Shown: positions 21,401 through 35,727 of the stretch, piece by piece
How the letters are laid out: the number at the start of each line of letters is the position of its first letter
Numbering within the stretch: the stretch's first letter is position 1
Source of the DNA: Mimachlamys varia
Taxonomy: Eukaryota > Mollusca > Bivalvia > Pectinida > Pectinidae
Length of the DNA: 64,000 nucleotides
Direction of reading: 5' to 3'
Assembly (NCBI GenBank): GCA_947623455.1
Contig: OX392532.1
Coordinates: 51,215,058-51,279,057 of the forward strand
Position numbers and translations under genes: made by a program
Notes under the pieces: generated by a model
Databases searched by the model: none
Told to the model about the DNA's origin: nothing
Seen by the model: only the letters and a program-made list of their open reading frames with translations

Positions 21401-24400
21401 ATATGACATCGATTCTAACCATAGACCTCCGATTATGTTATTGTGTCTTTCAAGCTAAAACTGACAAAGATTCTAACCATAGAACTCCGATTATATTATT
21501 GTGTCAAACAAGCTAGATATGACACCGATTCTAACCACAGACCTCCGATTATTGTGTCTAACAAGCTAAAACTGACAAGGATTCTAACCACAGACCTCCG
21601 ATTATGTTAGTGTGTCTTACAAGCTAAAACTGACAAGGATTCTAGCCATAGACCTCCAATTATGTTATTGTGTCAAACAAGCTAGATATGACACCGATTC
21701 TAACCATAGACCTCCGATTATTGTGTCTAACAAGCTAAAACTGACAAGGATTCTAACCACAGACCTCCGATTATGTTAGTGTGTATAACAAGCTAAAACT
21801 GACAACGATTCTAACCATAGACCTCCGATTATGTTATTGTGTCTAACAAGCTAGACCTGACAACGATTCTAACCATAGACCTCCAATTATGGTATTGTGT
21901 ATAACAAGCTAGAACTGACCACAACTATAACCATAGACCTCCAATTATTTTATTATGTCAAACAAGCTAGATATGACATCGATTCTAACCACAGACCTCC
22001 GATTATGTTATTTTGTTTAACAAGCTAGACCTGACAATGATTCTAACCATATACCTCCGATTGTGTTATTGTGTCAAACAAGCTAGATATGACACCGATT
22101 CTAACCACAGACCTCCGATTATGTTAGTGTGTCTTACAAGCTAAAACAGACAACGATTCTAACCATAGACCTCCGATTATGTTATTGTGTCAAACAAGCT
22201 AGATATGACAACGATTCTAACCGCAGACCTTCAATTATTGTGTCTAACAAGCTAAAACTGACAAGGATTCTAACCATAGACCTCCGATTATGTTATTGTG
22301 TCTAACAAGCTAGACCTGACAACGATTCTTACCATAGACCTCCAATTATGTTATTGTGTCTAACAAGCTAGAACTGACCACAACTATAACCATAGACCTC
22401 CAATTATTTTATTATGTCAAACAAGCTAGACCTGACAACGATTCTAACCATATACCTCCAATTATGTTATTGTGTCTTACAAGCTAAAACTGACAAAGAT
22501 TCTAACCATAGAACTCCGATTATATTATTGTGTCAAACAAGCTAGATATGACACCGATTCTAACCACAGACCTCCGATTATTGTGTCTAACAAGCTAAAA
22601 CTGACAAGGATTCTAACCACAGACCTCCGATTATGTTAGTGTGTCTTTCAAGCTAAAACTGACAAGAATTCTAGCCATAGACCTCCAATTATGTTATTGT
22701 GTCAAACAAGCTAGATATGACACCGATTCTAACCATAGACCTCCGATTATTGTGTCTAACAAGCTAAAACTGACAAGGATTCTAACCACAGACCTCCGAT
22801 TATGTTAGTGTGTATAACAAGCTAAAACTGACAACGATTCTAACCATAGACATCCGATTATGTTATTGTGTCTAACAAGCTAGACCTGACAACGATTCTA
22901 ACCATAGACCTCCAATTATGGTATTGTGTATAACAAGCTAGAACTGACCACAACTATAACCATAGACCTCCAATTATTTTATTATGTCAAACAAGCTAGA
23001 TATGACATCGATTCTAACCACAGGCCTCCGATTATGTTATTTTGTTTAACAAGCTAGACCTGACAATGATTCTAACCATATACCTCCGATTATGTTATTG
23101 TGTCAAACAAGCTAGATATGACACCGATTCTAACCACAGACCTCCGATTATGTTAGTGTGTCTTACAAGCTAAAACAGACAACGATTCTAACCATAGACC
23201 TCCGATTATGTTATTGTGTCAACCAAGCTAGATATGACAACGATTCTAACCCCAGACCTTCAATTATTGTGTCTAACAAGCTAAAACTGACAAGGATTCT
23301 AACCATAGACCTCCGATTATGTTATTGTGTCTAACAAGCTAGACCTGACAACGATTCTTACCATAGACCTCCAATTATGTTATTGTGTCTAACAAGCTAG
23401 ACCTGACAACGATTCTAACCATAGACCTCCAATTATGTTATTGTGTCTTTCAAGCTAAAACTGACAAAGATTCTAACCATAGAACTCCGATTATATTATT
23501 GTGTCAAACAAGCTAGATATGACACCGATTCTAACCACAGACCTCCGATTATTGTGTCTAACAAGCTAAAACTGACAAGGATTCTAACCACAGACCTCCG
23601 ATTATGTTAGAGTGTCTTACAAGCTAAAACTGACAAGGATTCTAGCCATAGACCTCCAATTATGTTATTGTGTCAAACAAGCTAGATATGACACCGATTC
23701 TAACCATAGACCTCCGATTATTGTGTCTAACAAGCTAAAACTGACAAGGATTCTAACCACAGACCTCCGATTATGTTAGTGTGTATAACAAGCTAAAACT
23801 GACAACGATTCTAACCATAGACCTCCGATTATGTTATTGTGTCTAACAAGCTAGACCTGACAACGATTCTAACCATAGACCTCCAATTATGGTATTGTGT
23901 ATAACAAGCTAGAACTGACCACAACTATAACCATAGACCTCCAATTATTTTATTATGTCAAACAAGCTAGATATGACATCGATTCTAACCACAGACCTCC
24001 GATTATGTTATTTTGTTTAACAAGCTAGACCTGACAATGATTCTAACCATATACCTCCGATTATGTTATTGTGTCAAACAAGCTAGATATGACACCGATT
24101 CTAACCACAGACCTCCGATTATGTTAGTGTGTCTTACAAGCTAAAACAGACAACGATTCTAACCATAGACCTCCGATTATGTTATTGTGTCAACCAAGCT
24201 AGATATGACAACGATTCTAACCCCAGACCTTCAATTATTGTGTCTAACAAGCTAAAACTGACAAGGATTCTAACCATAGACCTCCGATTATGTTATTGTG
24301 TCTAACAAGCTAGACCTGACAACGATTCTTACCATAGACCTCCAATTATGGTATTGTGTCTAACAAGCTAGACCTGACAACGATTCTAACCATAGACCTC

Positions 24401-27400
24401 CAATTATGTTATTGTGTCTTTCAAGCTAAAACTGACAAAGATTCTAACCATAGAACTCCGATTATATTATTGTGTCAAACAAGCTAGATATGACACCGAT
24501 TCTAACCACAGACCTCCGATTATTGTGTCTAACAAGCTAAAACTGACAAGGATTCTAACCACAGACCTCCGATTATGTTAGAGTGTCTTACAAGCTAAAA
24601 CTGACAAGGATTCTAGCCATAGACCTCCAATTATGTTATTGTGTCAAACAAGCTAGATATGACACCGATTCTAACCATAGACCTCCGATTATTGTGTCTA
24701 ACAAGCTAAAACTGACAAGGATTCTAACCACAGACCTCCGATTATGTTAGTGTGTCTAACAAGCTACACATGACAACGATTCTTTCCATAGACCTCCAAT
24801 TATGTCATTGTGTCTAACAACCTAGACCTGATACTGATTCTAACCATATACCTCCAATTATGTTATTGTGTCTAACAAGCTAGATTTGACAACGATTCTA
24901 ACCATATACCTCCAATTATGTTATTGTGTCTAACAAGCTAGACCTGACAAGGATTCTAACCATAGACCTCCAATTATGGTATTGTGTCAAACAAGCTAGA
25001 TATGACACCGATTCTAACCACAGACCTCCGATTATGTTAGTGTGTCTTACAAGCTAAAACTGACAAAGATTCTAACCATAGAACTCCGATTATATTATTG
25101 TGTCAAACAAGCTAGATATGACACCGATTCTAACCACAGACCTCCGATTATTGTGTCTAACAAGCTAAAACTGACAAGGATTCTAACCACAGACCTCCGA
25201 TTATGTTAGTGTGTCTTACAAGCTAAAACTGACAAGGATTCTAGCCATAGACCTCCAATTATGTTATTGTGTCAAACAAGCTAGATATGACACCGATTCT
25301 AACCATAGACCTCCGATTATTGTGTCTAACAAGCTAAAACTGACAAGGATTCTAACCACAGACCTCCGATTATGTTAGTGTGTATAACAAGCTAAAACTG
25401 ACAACGATTCTAACCATAGACCTCCGATTATGTTATTGTGTCTAACAAGCTAGACCTGACAACGATTCTAACCATAGACCTCCAATTATGGTATTGTGTA
25501 TAACAAGCTAGAACTGACCACAACTATAACCATAGACCTCCAATTATTTTATTATGTCAAACAAGCTAGATATGACATCGATTCTAACCACAGACCTCCG
25601 ATTATGTTATTTTGTTTAACAAGCTAGACCTGACAATGATTCTAACCATATACCTCCGATTATGTTATTGTGTCAAACAAGCTAGATATGACACCGATTC
25701 TAACCACAGACCTCCGATTATGTTAGTGTGTCTTACAAGCTAAAACAGACAGCGATTCTAACCATAGACCTCCGATTATGTTATTGTGTCAACCAAGCTA
25801 GATATGACAACGATTCTAACCCCAGACCTTCAATTATTGTGTCTAACAAGCTAAAACTGACAAGGATTCTAACCATAGACCTCCGATTATGTTATTGTGT
25901 CTAACAAGCTAGACCTGACAACGATTCTTACCATAGACCTCCAATTATGGTATTGTGTCTAACAAGCTAGAACTGACCACAACTATAACCATAGACCTCC
26001 AATTATTTTATTATGTCAAACAAGCTAGATATGACATCGATTCTAACCATAGACCTCCGATTATGTTATTGTGTCTTTCAAGCTAAAACTGACAAAGATT
26101 CTAACCATAGAACTCCGATTATATTATTGTGTCAAACAAGCTAGATATGACACCGATTCTAACCACAGACCTCCGATTATTGTGTCTAACAAGCTAAAAC
26201 TGACAAGGATTCTAACCACAGACCTCCGATTATGTTAGTGTGTCTTACAAGCTAAAACTGACAAGGATTCTAGCCATAGACCTCCAATTATGTTATTGTG
26301 TCAAACAAGCTAGATATGACACCGATTCTAACCATAGACCTCCGATTATTGTGTCTAACAAGCTAAAACTGACAAGGATTCTAACCACAGACCTCCGATT
26401 ATGTTAGTGTGTATAACAAGCTAAAACTGACAACGATTCTAACCATAGACCTCCGATTATGTTATTGTGTCTAACAAGCTAGACCTGACAACGATTCTAA
26501 CCATAGACCTCCAATTATGGTATTGTGTATAACAAGCTAGAACTGACCACAACTATAACCATAGACCTCCAATTATTTTATTATGTCAAACAAGCTAGAT
26601 ATGACATCGATTCTAACCACAGACCTCCGATTATGTTATTTTGTTTAACAAGCTAGACCTGACAATGATTCTAACCATATACCTCCGATTGTGTTATTGT
26701 GTCAAACAAGCTAGATATGACACCGATTCTAACCACAGACCTCCGATTATGTTAGTGTGTCTTACAAGCTAAAACAGACAACGATTCTAACCATAGACCT
26801 CCGATTATGTTATTGTGTCAAACAAGCTAGATATGACAACGATTCTAACCGCAGACCTTCAATTATTGTGTCTAACAAGCTAAAACTGACAAGGATTCTA
26901 ACCATAGACCTCCGATTATGTTATTGTGTCTAACAAGCTAGACCTGACAACGATTCTTACCATAGACCTCCAATTATGTTATTGTGTCTAACAAGCTAGA
27001 ACTGACCACAACTATAACCATAGACCTCCAATTATTTTATTATGTCAAACAAGCTAGACCTGACAACGATTCTAACCATATACCTCCAATTATGTTATTG
27101 TGTCTTACAAGCTAAAACTGACAAAGATTCTAACCATAGAACTCCGATTATATTATTGTGTCAAACAAGCTAGATATGACACCGATTCTAACCACAGACC
27201 TCCGATTATTGTGTCTAACAAGCTAAAACTGACAAGGATTCTAACCACAGACCTCCGATTATGTTAGTGTGTCTTTCAAGCTAAAACTGACAAGAATTCT
27301 AGCCATAGACCTCCAATTATGTTATTGTGTCAAACAAGCTAGATATGACACCGATTCTAACCATAGACCTCCGATTATTGTGTCTAACAAGCTAAAACTG

Positions 27401-30400
27401 ACAAGGATTCTAACCACAGACCTCCGATTATGTTAGTGTGTATAACAAGCTAAAACTGACAACGATTCTAACCATAGACATCCGATTATGTTATTGTGTC
27501 TAACAAGCTAGACCTGACAACGATTCTAACCATAGACCTCCAATTATGGTATTGTGTATAACAAGCTAGAACTGACCACAACTATAACCATAGACCTCCA
27601 ATTATTTTATTATGTCAAACAAGCTAGATATGACATCGATTCTAACCACAGGCCTCCGATTATGTTATTTTGTTTAACAAGCTAGACCTGACAATGATTC
27701 TAACCATATACCTCCGATTATGTTATTGTGTCAAACAAGCTAGATATGACACCGATTCTAACCACAGACCTCCGATTATGTTAGTGTGTCTTACAAGCTA
27801 AAACAGACAACGATTCTAACCATAGACCTCCGATTATGTTATTGTGTCAACCAAGCTAGATATGACAACGATTCTAACCCCAGACCTTCAATTATTGTGT
27901 CTAACAAGCTAAAACTGACAAGGATTCTAACCATAGACCTCCGATTATGTTATTGTGTCTAACAAGCTAGACCTGACAACGATTCTTACCATAGACCTCC
28001 AATTATGTTATTGTGTCTAACAAGCTAGACCTGACAACGATTCTAACCATAGACCTCCAATTATGTTATTGTGTCTTTCAAGCTAAAACTGACAAAGATT
28101 CTAACCATAGAACTCCGATTATATTATTGTGTCAAACAAGCTAGATATGACACCGATTCTAACCACAGACCTCCGATTATTGTGTCTAACAAGCTAAAAC
28201 TGACAAGGATTCTAACCACAGACCTCCGATTATGTTAGAGTGTCTTACAAGCTAAAACTGACAAGGATTCTAGCCATAGACCTCCAATTATGTTATTGTG
28301 TCAAACAAGCTAGATATGACACCGATTCTAACCATAGACCTCCGATTATTGTGTCTAACAAGCTAAAACTGACAAGGATTCTAACCACAGACCTCCGATT
28401 ATGTTAGTGTGTATAACAAGCTAAAACTGACAACGATTCTAACCATAGACCTCCGATTATGTTATTGTGTCTAACAAGCTAGACCTGACAACGATTCTAA
28501 CCATAGACCTCCAATTATGGTATTGTGTATAACAAGCTAGAACTGACCACAACTATAACCATAGACCTCCAATTATTTTATTATGTCAAACAAGCTAGAT
28601 ATGACATCGATTCTAACCACAGACCTCCGATTATGTTATTTTGTTTAACAAGCTAGACCTGACAATGATTCTAACCATATACCTCCGATTATGTTATTGT
28701 GTCAAACAAGCTAGATATGACACCGATTCTAACCACAGACCTCCGATTATGTTAGTGTGTCTTACAAGCTAAAACAGACAACGATTCTAACCATAGACCT
28801 CCGATTATGTTATTGTGTCAACCAAGCTAGATATGACAACGATTCTAACCCCAGACCTTCAATTATTGTGTCTAACAAGCTAAAACTGACAAGGATTCTA
28901 ACCATAGACCTCCGATTATGTTATTGTGTCTAACAAGCTAGAACTGACAACGATTCTTACCATAGACCTCCAATTATGGTATTGTGTCTAACAAGCTAGA
29001 CCTGACAACGATTCTAACCATAGACCTCCAATTATGTTATTGTGTCTTTCAAGCTAAAACTGACAAAGATTCTAACCATAGAACTCCGATTATATTATTG
29101 TGTCAAACAAGCTAGATATGACACCGATTCTAACCACAGACCTCCGATTATTGTGTCTAACAAGCTAAAACTGACAAGGATTCTAACCACAGACCTCCGA
29201 TTATGTTAGAGTGTCTTACAAGCTAAAACTGACAAGGATTCTAGCCATAGACCTCCAATTATGTTATTGTGTCAAACAAGCTAGATATGACACCGATTCT
29301 AACCATAGACCTCCGATTATTGTGTCTAACAAGCTAAAACTGACAAGGATTCTAACCACAGACCTCCGATTATGTTAGTGTGTATAACAAGCTAAAACTG
29401 ACAACGATTCTAACCATAGACCTCCGATTATGTTATTGTGTCTAACAAGCTAGACCTGACAACGATTCTAACCATAGACCTCCAATTATGGTATTGTGTA
29501 TAACAAGCTAGAACTGACCACAACTATAACCATAGACCTCCAATTATTTTATTATGTCAAACAAGCTAGATATGACATCGATTCTAACCACAGACCTCCG
29601 ATTATGTTATTTTGTTTAACAAGCTAGACCTGACAATGATTCTAACCATATACCTCCGATTATGTTATTGTGTCTAACAAGCTAAAACTGACAAGGATTC
29701 TAACCACAGACCTCCGATTATGTTAGTGTGTCTTACAAGCTAAAACAGACAACGATTCTAACCATAGACCTCCGATTATGTTATTGTGTCAACCAAGCTA
29801 GATATGACAACGATTCTAACCCCAGACCTTCAATTATTGTGTCTAACAAGCTAAAACTGACAAGGATTCTAACCATAGACCTCCGATTATGTTATTGTGT
29901 CTAACAAGCTAGACCTGACAACGATTCTTACCATAGACCTCCAATTATGGTATTGTGTCTAACAAGCTAGAACTGACCACAACTATAACCATAGACCTCC
30001 AATTATTTTATTATGTCAAACAAGCTAGATATGACATCGATTCTAACCATAGACCTCCGATTATGTTATTGTGTCTTTCAAGCTAAAACTGACAAAGATT
30101 CTAACCATAGAACTCCGATTATATTATTTTGTCAAACAAGCTAGATATGACACCGATTCTAACCACAGACCTCCGATTATTGTGTCTAACAAGCTAAAAC
30201 TGACAAGGATTCTAACCACAGACCTCCGATTATGTTAGTGTGTCTTACAAGCTAAAACTGACAAGGATTCTAGCCATAGACCTCCAATTATGTTATTGTG
30301 TCAAACAAGCTAGATATGACACCGATTCTAACCATAGACCTCCGATTATTGTGTCTAACAAGCTAGAACTGACAAGGATTCTAACCACAGACCTCCGATT

Positions 30401-32262
30401 ATGTTAGTGTGTATAACAAGCTAAAACTGACAACGATTCTAACCATAGACCTCCGATTATGTTATTGTGTCTAACAAGCTAGACCTGACAACGATTCTAA
30501 CCATAGACCTCCAATTATGGTATTGTGTATAACAAGCTAGAACTGACCACAACTATAACCATAGACCTCCAATTATTTTATTATGTCAAACAAGCTAGAT
30601 ATGACATCGATTCTAACCACAGACCTCCGATTATGTTATTTTGTTTAACAAGCTAGACCTGACAATGATTCTAACCATATACCTCCGATTATGTTATTGT
30701 GTCAAACAAGCTAGATATGACACCGATTCTAACCACAGACCTCCGATTATGTTAGTGTGTCTTACAAGCTAAAACAGACAACGATTCTAACCATAGACCT
30801 CCGATTATGTTATTGTGTCAACCAAGCTAGATATGACAACGATTCTAACCCCAGACCTTCAATTATGGTGTCTAACAAGCTAAAACTGACAAGGATTCTA
30901 ACCATAGACCTCCGATTATGTTATTGTGTCTAACAAGCTAGACCTGACAACGATTCTTACCATAGACCTCCAATTATGGTATTGTGTCTAACAAGCTAGA
31001 ACTGACCACAACTATAACCATAGACCTCCAATTATTTTATTATGTCAAACAAGCTAGATATGACACCGATTCTAACCACAGACCTCCGATTATGTTAGTG
31101 TGTCTTACAAGCTAAAACAGACAACGATTCTAACCATAGACCTCCGATTATGTTATTGTGTCAACCAAGCTAGATATGACAACGATTCTAACCCCAGACC
31201 TTCAATTATTGTGTCTAACAAGCTAAAACTGACAAGGATTCTAACCATAGACCTCCGATTATGTTATTGTGTCTAACAAGCTAGACCTGACAACGATTCT
31301 TACCATAGACCTCCAATTATGTTATTGTGTCTAACAAGCTAGAACTGACCACAACTATAACCATAGACCTCCAATTATTTTATTATGTCAAACAAGCTAG
31401 ACCTGACAATGATTCTAACCACAGACCTCCAATTATGTTATTTTGTTAAACAAGCTAGTCCTGACAATGATACTAACCATAGACCTTCAATCATTTTATT
31501 CTGTCAAACAAGCTAGATATGACACCGATTCTAACCACAGACCTCCAATTATGTTATTGTGTCTAACAAGCTAGATATGACACCGATTCTAACCACAGAC
31601 CTCCAATTATGGTATTGTGTCAAACAAGCTAGATATGACACCGATTCTAACCACAGACCTTCAATTATGTTATTGTGTCAAACAAGCTAGACCTGACAAC
31701 GATTCTAACCATAGACCTCCAATTATGTTATTGTGTCTAACAAGCTAGACCTGACAACGATTCTAACCATATACCTCCAATTATGTTATTGTGTCTAACA
31801 AGCTAGACCTGACAACGATTCTAACCATATACCTCCAATTATGTTATTGTGTCTAACAAGCTAGATTTGACAGCGATTCTAACCATAGACCTCCAATTAT
31901 GTTATTCTGTCAAACAAGCTAGATATGACACCGATTCTAACCACAGACCTCCGATTATGTTAGTGTGTCTTACAAGCTAAAACTGACAAAGATTCTAACC
32001 ATAGAACTCCGATTATATTATTGTGTCAAACAAGCTAGATATGACACCGATTCTAACAACAGACCTCCGATTATTGTGTCTAACAAGCTAAAACTGACAA
32101 GGATTCTAACCACAGACCTCCGATTATGTTAGTGTGTCTTACAAGCTAAAACTGACAAGGATTCTAGCCATAGACCTCCGATTATGTTATTGTGTCTAAC
32201 AAGCTAGACCTGACAACGATTCTAACCATAGACCTCCAATTATTCTATTATGTCTAACATAA
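15404..32262 (+). repeat. 58-bp satellite array, about 290 copies
   Basis: About 16.9 kb of tandem units of about 58 bp, consensus GATTCTAACCATAGACCTCC, then RATTATGTTATTGTGTCTAACAAGCTAGACCTGACAAC. Main variants are CATAGACC versus CACAGACC, CTAGACCTG versus CTAGATATG versus CTAAAACTG, and a shortened unit that reads GATTATTGTGTC without the internal GTTATT-type segment. There is no ORF of size and no similarity to the 39-bp unit. The array edges are more diverged than the centre, as expected for a satellite homogenised from the middle. Confidence 0.97.
15497..29381 (+). repeat. Three 4628-bp higher-order repeats with nested 1029-bp periodicity
   Basis: The diagnostic string CACATGACAACGATTCTTTC starts at 15511, 20139 and 24767, exactly 4628 bp apart each time. 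Within each unit the marker GTGTGTATAACAAGC occurs at 16122, 17151, 18180 and 19151, and again at 20750 (intervals 1029, 1029, 971, 1599, total 4628). The third unit ends differently: instead of the CACATGAC block another 971-bp and then 1029-bp interval follow (28407, 29378, 30407). The copies differ by very few substitutions, for example CTAGACCTGAC versus CTAGAACTGAC at 28936. Confidence 0.93.
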
Positions 32263-32805
32263 ATTAAATTCCTCTTCATCGAACTACAAATCATAACATT
32301 GGATTGATATAAAAAAGGTAAATAATATCCGCCTGATATTTGGGAGTTTTATTCATGATGAGAACTGCTTGTTCAGAATTGTTTTCTGTCCTACTTCGTC
32401 CAGTTATAGAATTGAATCAGAATGATAAGGTTGTCATAACTTTAAGTCGGAAATCCGAGAAATAGCAAAACTAAACTGTTAAGATATTTTAAAACTTGCC
32501 GATTATGATCAGGGGACACAGAGTAAGTCAAGCATTAAAGTTCGTTCTAAGAAGTAAACGAAGATGCAAGTAAGAAGCATATTGCAACTAAAAATAGAAA
32601 TGTATTAGCTTTCTTGATAGTGATATCCTTGTTTCTCCAGCCTATGATATATCGTAGTTGATTAGTTATTCTCGAACATGCTCGAAATATAGATAATTTC
32701 GTGATAGATGTCGATTGCTGACGAACAAACTTACACAACACAGGGATTCGAGAGATGCAAATTGATGAGAACTTAAAGTTTTATGGACACAAACTTTGTC
32801 TCATT
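32263..32805. other. Intergenic DNA right of the satellite
   Basis: Unique-looking AT-rich sequence with no recognised gene or transposon end. The satellite ends inside a unit (CAATTATTCTATTATGTCTAACA), followed directly by TAAATTAAATTCC. Confidence 0.6.
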
Positions 32806-33060
32806 GAAAAAATCGTTTGTATCGTTGTTTGATATGAAGATGGAAGTTTTGATTATGCTCATTTGAATGCTTACTTGTGATGGCGAATGATAACCCAGTT
32901 CTCACTTTGAGGACTTGGCGATTATTTGGAGGTGACCAAGATTAAATGGCGGAAGTCGTCGATGAAGCAGAAGGCGCTTACATATATAATCTTCCGGAAC
33001 ACCTGGTCTCGTTCTCCATTTAATTATGTATCGTTAACGCTTCAGTGTTCTCTTAATTTT
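32806..33060 (+). mobile_element. Minisatellite-bearing element, short copy with one monomer
   Basis: It carries the head (GATATGAAGATGGAAGTTTT, then ATGCTCATTTGAATGCTTACTTGTGATGGC, AACCCAGTTCTCACTTTGAGG and GTCGATGAAGCAGAAGGCGC), a single 31-bp monomer (CTTCCGGAACACCTGGTCTC) and a deleted tail (GTTAACGCTTCAGTGTTCTC). The same head precedes the array of about 27 monomers at 56905-57753, so the two copies differ mainly in array length. Confidence 0.78.
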
Positions 33061-34884
33061 TCTTAGATACATTTTTCAAGTTATTTTGTATTTATCTATT
33101 TATTTATTCATTCACTTTTGCGGAATTCAATACAAACCGTTCTGGTGATGCTGAAGACTATCCTCTGTTAACGAGTGTGATTGGACAAGAGTTTGTCCTC
33201 AACATAAACCCAATTTGTGGCTAATCCTAGAATATATCTGATTTTCATTCATATCATCCTATTGATTTTATATGATATATATAGAAATACTAAATCACCC
33301 AAGAATTTAATGGCCATCATAACGATCGCCATCATGATCTCATTCAAACCTGTGTGTTATGAAAGTGGAATTGTTTGAATATATTCTCACTAATATGCCT
33401 TGTTATGTTTGAAAAAAAAAATACCTCCGCAACCAACCTCTCTACCCGAGTGTAATAGTTTGACTGGTCAGCTAGACTCTTAAACGAGAATGGATATATT
33501 CCTGTCCATGGAGATATTACGTGTTACCTGTCACAACATTTAAGCTCTACATTGGGCAAATGTGGTCTTATCTATTTAAAATCGATACGAAGGTGTACTT
33601 TGAACGACATTCTGAACATGTTGTATTCAAACAGAGAGAAATTCTTGTTTATGACAGGACCAACGCAGACACTCTTACTCTGCCCCCATTTTCCCGCTGT
33701 GTAAACATTGTTGTTATGTGACAACCGTAAATCTATCTTAGCAGTCGTTACCTCTATACGCTGTGGAGCTGACGATTCACTGGTGATTCGTTACAATATT
33801 AAGTGTATTTATTTTATCACTATTAAGAAAATAAATGATATATATCAAAATTGTATATTACTCTTTTAGAGAGACTGTTATGAGCTAAATCTAAGTTATG
33901 TCCTCAGGACTCACATAACTAAATATATCATGCTATTTCTATTTCGAAGTTCAACTCTTGTGACAACTGCCTAGATTTACAGATACATACATGGCAAAGA
34001 TTTCAAGGGGCATTTTATGAGGAGTTTACTGGCATTTTAGCTCGCTACAGGCGTCTGCTTTGCACCACCGGAAATTTACATATCAAACCAGTGAAATAGA
34101 TCGGGACACCCTCTGACTTTTGACCCCATATCAATCCGCCATCACATATCAAAACTACCAAAAATATACATTTGTGTAGAGTTAAATATCTATAGATTTC
34201 ATTCATTGCAGAATATGTCAACAATGACTTTCTTTATTACTGTACCTAGAATGCTAAATTTTTGGGAGAGACTAAAAACGTATGAAACACTTCGAGATAG
34301 GCTGGTTTAGTTGTGCGAGTCCTTCATTACTTATCTTGTCCAGAATTGTATGTACCAAAGTTTACATGCGTCAGGGTAGGTACCTGGTGCGTATATTTGG
34401 TTTTTTCTATTCACGTACATTTAAGAATGTGTTAGGGAGACGAACTATCCTCACTGAAAATTATCTACTGCTATATCAGCGACACTTCTTGGCAGATCAG
34501 TGACGAGAGATATCGGCTGCACCTAAACAAAGGTAAAAACGCTCCTTAAAATGAATGATAAAGACACAGAGCTGTGGATAAGAGCTGTTAACATTTTCCT
34601 TTTGATACACGATACATGGCCTGTGTCTTTCATGATTACAGAACAACGCAACAACCCACATTTTATAACAATTTATAAGGATATTATAATAAGCTTACAG
34701 GTATTTCACTTTCATCAATTTGATGTGACATACATGAAATGGTTAGTATTGTTCTTCACATAAAAATTGTACACTTTGCCATTTCGATACAATGACATAC
34801 AAGATACAAACTTTTATAAGATTGATGTTCGAAATACTAATTATTATATAAATGATGTACTCCCTACCTACAAAATAAATGGAA
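33061..34884. other. Intergenic DNA, no supported gene
   Basis: AT-rich sequence with a few ORFs of 66-73 codons lacking any recognisable motif. I see no satellite, hairpin element or transposon end here. Confidence 0.5.
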
Positions 34885-35115
34885 AATGAAATACCGAAAC
34901 AAAATCATAATCCGAACTCAAAATCGATTAAACCAGCAGCAAAATATGAACAAAGAAAAGATTTACATGGAGACTCTTGTTAAAGTACAAGATAATAAGA
35001 CCAGGTGTTCCGGAAGAGTAAGCTTCTTCTGCTTCATCGACGACACCCGCCATGTAAATCTCTTGGTCACATCCAAGTAAAGTTCTCAAAATTTTAGCTC
35101 CTCACTTAAAGTTGT
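34885..35115 (-). mobile_element. Minisatellite-bearing element, reverse copy
   Basis: Read on the minus strand: part of the head (GGATGTGACCAAGAGATTTACATGGCGGGTG, CGTCGATGAAGCAGAAG), one monomer (CTCTTCCGGAACACCTGGTC), then the tail (CTTGTACTTTAACAAGAGTC, CATGTAAATCTTTTCTTTGTTCATATTTTGC, GATTTTGAGTTCGGATTATG). It defines the longer tail sequence shared with the copies at 35520, 40735 and 60545. Confidence 0.78.
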
Positions 35116-35204
35116 GGTTCTCATTTCAATTTAATGTAGGCAGACAGGTGCAATACAAAGCTTCAGAACATATAAAATGTTATATTTTCTTTTCAGCAGT
35201 ATTT

Positions 35205-35330
35205 TACATACAGTCAAATATTGTTAACTGGAATTCGGGGGAGGAGGGGGTGCTTGGTATTCGAGCTAAGCAAATTCGAATGTTTTGATACGGAGTTTGG
35301 CCAGGGTTAACATCATACTTCAAGTTAGTT
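35205..35330 (+). mobile_element. Possible pogo/Tigger-like end
   Basis: TACAGTCAAATATTGTTAAC at about 35212 begins with the TA-CAGTCAAA signature also carried by the complete TA-flanked MITE at 48231. It continues into GGAATTCGGGGGAGGAGGG and AAATTCGAATG. No right end was found, so this is a fragment at best. Confidence 0.35.
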
Positions 35331-35482
35331 GCATCTTAAAGTTACATATAAGCTCGAGATTGTTTCGATCGTGTTTTTTTATACAGTAAGTTACAAAAAA
35401 TTATCTGTGAATGTTTGACCAAAGTTTATGGGCAAGTGCAATTTCAAACAAACAGCTAAACATTTTTTACATTTTTCAGAAG

Positions 35483-35503
35483 CCCCCCCCCCACCCCACC
35501 CCC
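35483..35503 (-). other. G-quadruplex-forming run (minus strand)
   Basis: The plus strand has ten, four and five consecutive C separated by single A. The minus strand therefore has G5-T-G4-T-G10, which supplies at least four G tracts with very short loops, a strong predicted quadruplex. It lies between two reverse copies of the minisatellite-bearing element. Confidence 0.6.
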
Positions 35504-35519
35504 TTAGAATTATAAGTAA

Positions 35520-35660
35520 ATAAGAAAATACCGAAGCGTTAACAAAATCATAATCCAAACTCAAAATCGATTTAACCAGGGGCAAAATATGAACAAAGGA
35601 AAGATTCACATGGAGACCCTTGCAAAAGTACAAGAGAATAAGACCAGGTGTTTGACTGGG
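35520..35660 (-). mobile_element. Minisatellite-bearing element, tail fragment
   Basis: On the minus strand it reads (monomer remnant) ACACCTGGTCTTATTCTC, TTGTACTTTTGCAAGGGTCT, then CCATGTGAATCTTTCCTTTG and CCCCTGGTTAAATCGATTTTG, ending GTTAACGCTTCGGTATTTTC. The head is missing. It lies about 500 bp from another reverse copy at 34885. Confidence 0.75.
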
Positions 35661-35680
35661 TGTTTCTAAAAATAGAAATA

Positions 35681-35693
35681 TGACGTAACGTCA
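35681..35693 (+). promoter_or_regulatory. CRE-like palindrome upstream of a short exon
   Basis: TGACGTAACGTCA is a near-palindromic CREB/ATF-type site. It lies 35 bp upstream of the ATG of the small Crypton-like reading frame at 35728. Regulatory function is inferred only from the motif and position. Confidence 0.3.
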
Positions 35694-35727
35694 AGAGCTC
35701 CGAAGACCTTGGCACAGCTTGACAACA

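Noticed and set aside
15404..32262. CRISPR-like array
   Set aside because: Units are contiguous with no unique spacers, vary along their whole length, and sit in an animal genome; it is a satellite.
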